A DNA stretch of 8,113 bases. It comes from Halothiobacillus neapolitanus (GTDB lineage: Bacteria > Pseudomonadota > Gammaproteobacteria > Halothiobacillales > Halothiobacillaceae). Positions 7,510 to 8,113 of the stretch are shown here, piece after piece. Position 1 is the first letter of the stretch. Each line of letters starts with the position of its first letter. Location of the stretch: NCBI GenBank assembly GCA_020721485.1, contig DYMR01000089.1, forward strand, positions 1 through 8,113. Direction: 5' to 3'. A program made the position numbers and the translations under genes. The notes under the pieces were generated by a model. The model was not told the origin of the DNA and ran no database searches. It saw only the letters and a list, made by a program, of their open reading frames with translations.

Positions 7510-8113
7510 CTACTCGGTCACGCCTTCGGCCTGTAACACCTCCGCCAATTTCGCTGCCGAAGCCCGTGCCATCGGGCTTTTTCCTCCTGCCGCCAGCGGG
7601 GCTTCTCGAATGGCCTCCGCCTCAAACACCACCAAATCGAACGGCACTTCAAACGCGACCACACTCAGCACGGTCGCGCGCACGCTGCGCCCGCCCCGGT
7701 AGTAATAGCCCCGCTCCGACTCACGAAACGGGATGTTCTTTGCCAACAAAAAATGCAGCACCGCTTCTGGCGGGTCGGCAAACAAGTGCAAGGTAACAAC
7801 GGAATCTCGATCTGCGGTGCCCGAAAGCACCGAACCCACCAAACGCGGCGAAAACTCAGCCAAAAAGGCCATCGCCCGCAGCGCCTCTTGCCGCAAATGG
7901 CGCAAGGCCGCGCCTTGATCTTGCCGAAACACCAGTTGATATTGGCGAACTTCCGACTCTAGCCGCTCCAGATCAACCGCTGAAAATCGAGGATCGAGCG
8001 ATTGACTCTGCCGCTGCGCCGCTTTGCGCAATGCCGCCGAACGATCCAGCGAAGCATCTTCGGCGCAAAACCGAGCCGCCATACGCAAAACCGCTGCCGA
8101 GGCCGGGCCGCCC
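7510..8113 (-). CDS. Nucleotidyltransferase-like protein with degenerate active site, 5' end outside window
   Basis: The frame is open to the right edge, so the N-terminus is probably missing. A TTG (8088) and an ATG (8082) are possible internal starts, but the residues before them (GGPASAAVLR) read naturally into the following AARFCAEDASLDRSAALRKAA helix. Numbered from the TTG, the visible protein is 192 residues: a helical first half to about 80, then an alpha/beta part with RLVGSVLSGTADRDSVVTL at 82-100 and LHLFADPPEAVLHFLL after it. This looks like the nucleotidyltransferase-fold motif GSxxxGTAxxxSDxDL, but the two metal-binding aspartates align with V97 and T99. It may be a non-catalytic relative. 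It converges on hemE with a 35-base gap that holds no clear terminator. Function unknown. Confidence 0.6.
   Translation of the reverse strand, partial: GGPASAAVLRMAARFCAEDASLDRSAALRKAAQRQSQSLDPRFSAVDLERLESEVRQYQLVFRQDQGAALRHLRQEALRAMAFLAEFSPRLVGSVLSGTADRDSVVTLHLFADPPEAVLHFLLAKNIPFRESERGYYYRGGRSVRATVLSVVAFEVPFDLVVFEAEAIREAPLAAGGKSPMARASAAKLAEVLQAEGVTE

Overview
The window looks like ordinary chromosome of a moderately GC-rich gammaproteobacterium. The GltD, HemE, S21 and YqeY proteins all read like their enterobacterial and pseudomonad counterparts, and gltD followed by hemE is an order known from Pseudomonas. A secreted SCP2-like protein and a TehA/SLAC1-sized membrane protein that resembles, from memory, the TsoY group suggest a sulfur-oxidising lineage, but that placement is inference. 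I see no prophage, insertion sequence, CRISPR array, tRNA or rRNA.

Layout. 35-607 (-) encodes a secreted, cysteine-rich SCP2-like protein. A 310-base divergent spacer follows, with a perfect 20-bp dyad and an AT-rich promoter-like block. 918-2120 (+) encodes a ten-helix membrane protein whose only cysteine lies in a CPG motif. It converges on 2134-2775 (-), a periplasmic lytic transglycosylase. 2876-3286 (+) is a small DUF1249 (YqiB-like) protein. 3386-3856 (+) is a solitary Rrf2/IscR-type regulator. 4018-4233 rpsU and 4265-4717 yqeY follow as a pair, then 4908-6317 gltD and 6392-7474 hemE. 7510-8113 (-) is the visible part of a nucleotidyltransferase-like protein that runs off the right edge.

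The most interesting locus is the Rrf2 regulator and its upstream region. The protein keeps the IscR DNA-binding face, but two of the four [2Fe-2S] ligands of IscR (third Cys and the His) are Asn and Gln, and the other two cysteines are displaced. Directly upstream is a 25-bp dyad with the architecture of an IscR type 1 operator, but with the GACT/AGTC core changed symmetrically to GAGC/GCTC. It may be a self-regulated IscR paralogue with a shifted operator and a changed or lost cluster. The gene is not beside iscS, iscU or suf genes.

Secondary points: a structured, terminator-like leader before rpsU with two mutually exclusive folds; rpsU-yqeY without dnaG-rpoD; gltD-hemE without gltB; and a terminal nucleotidyltransferase-like protein that lacks both metal-binding aspartates.
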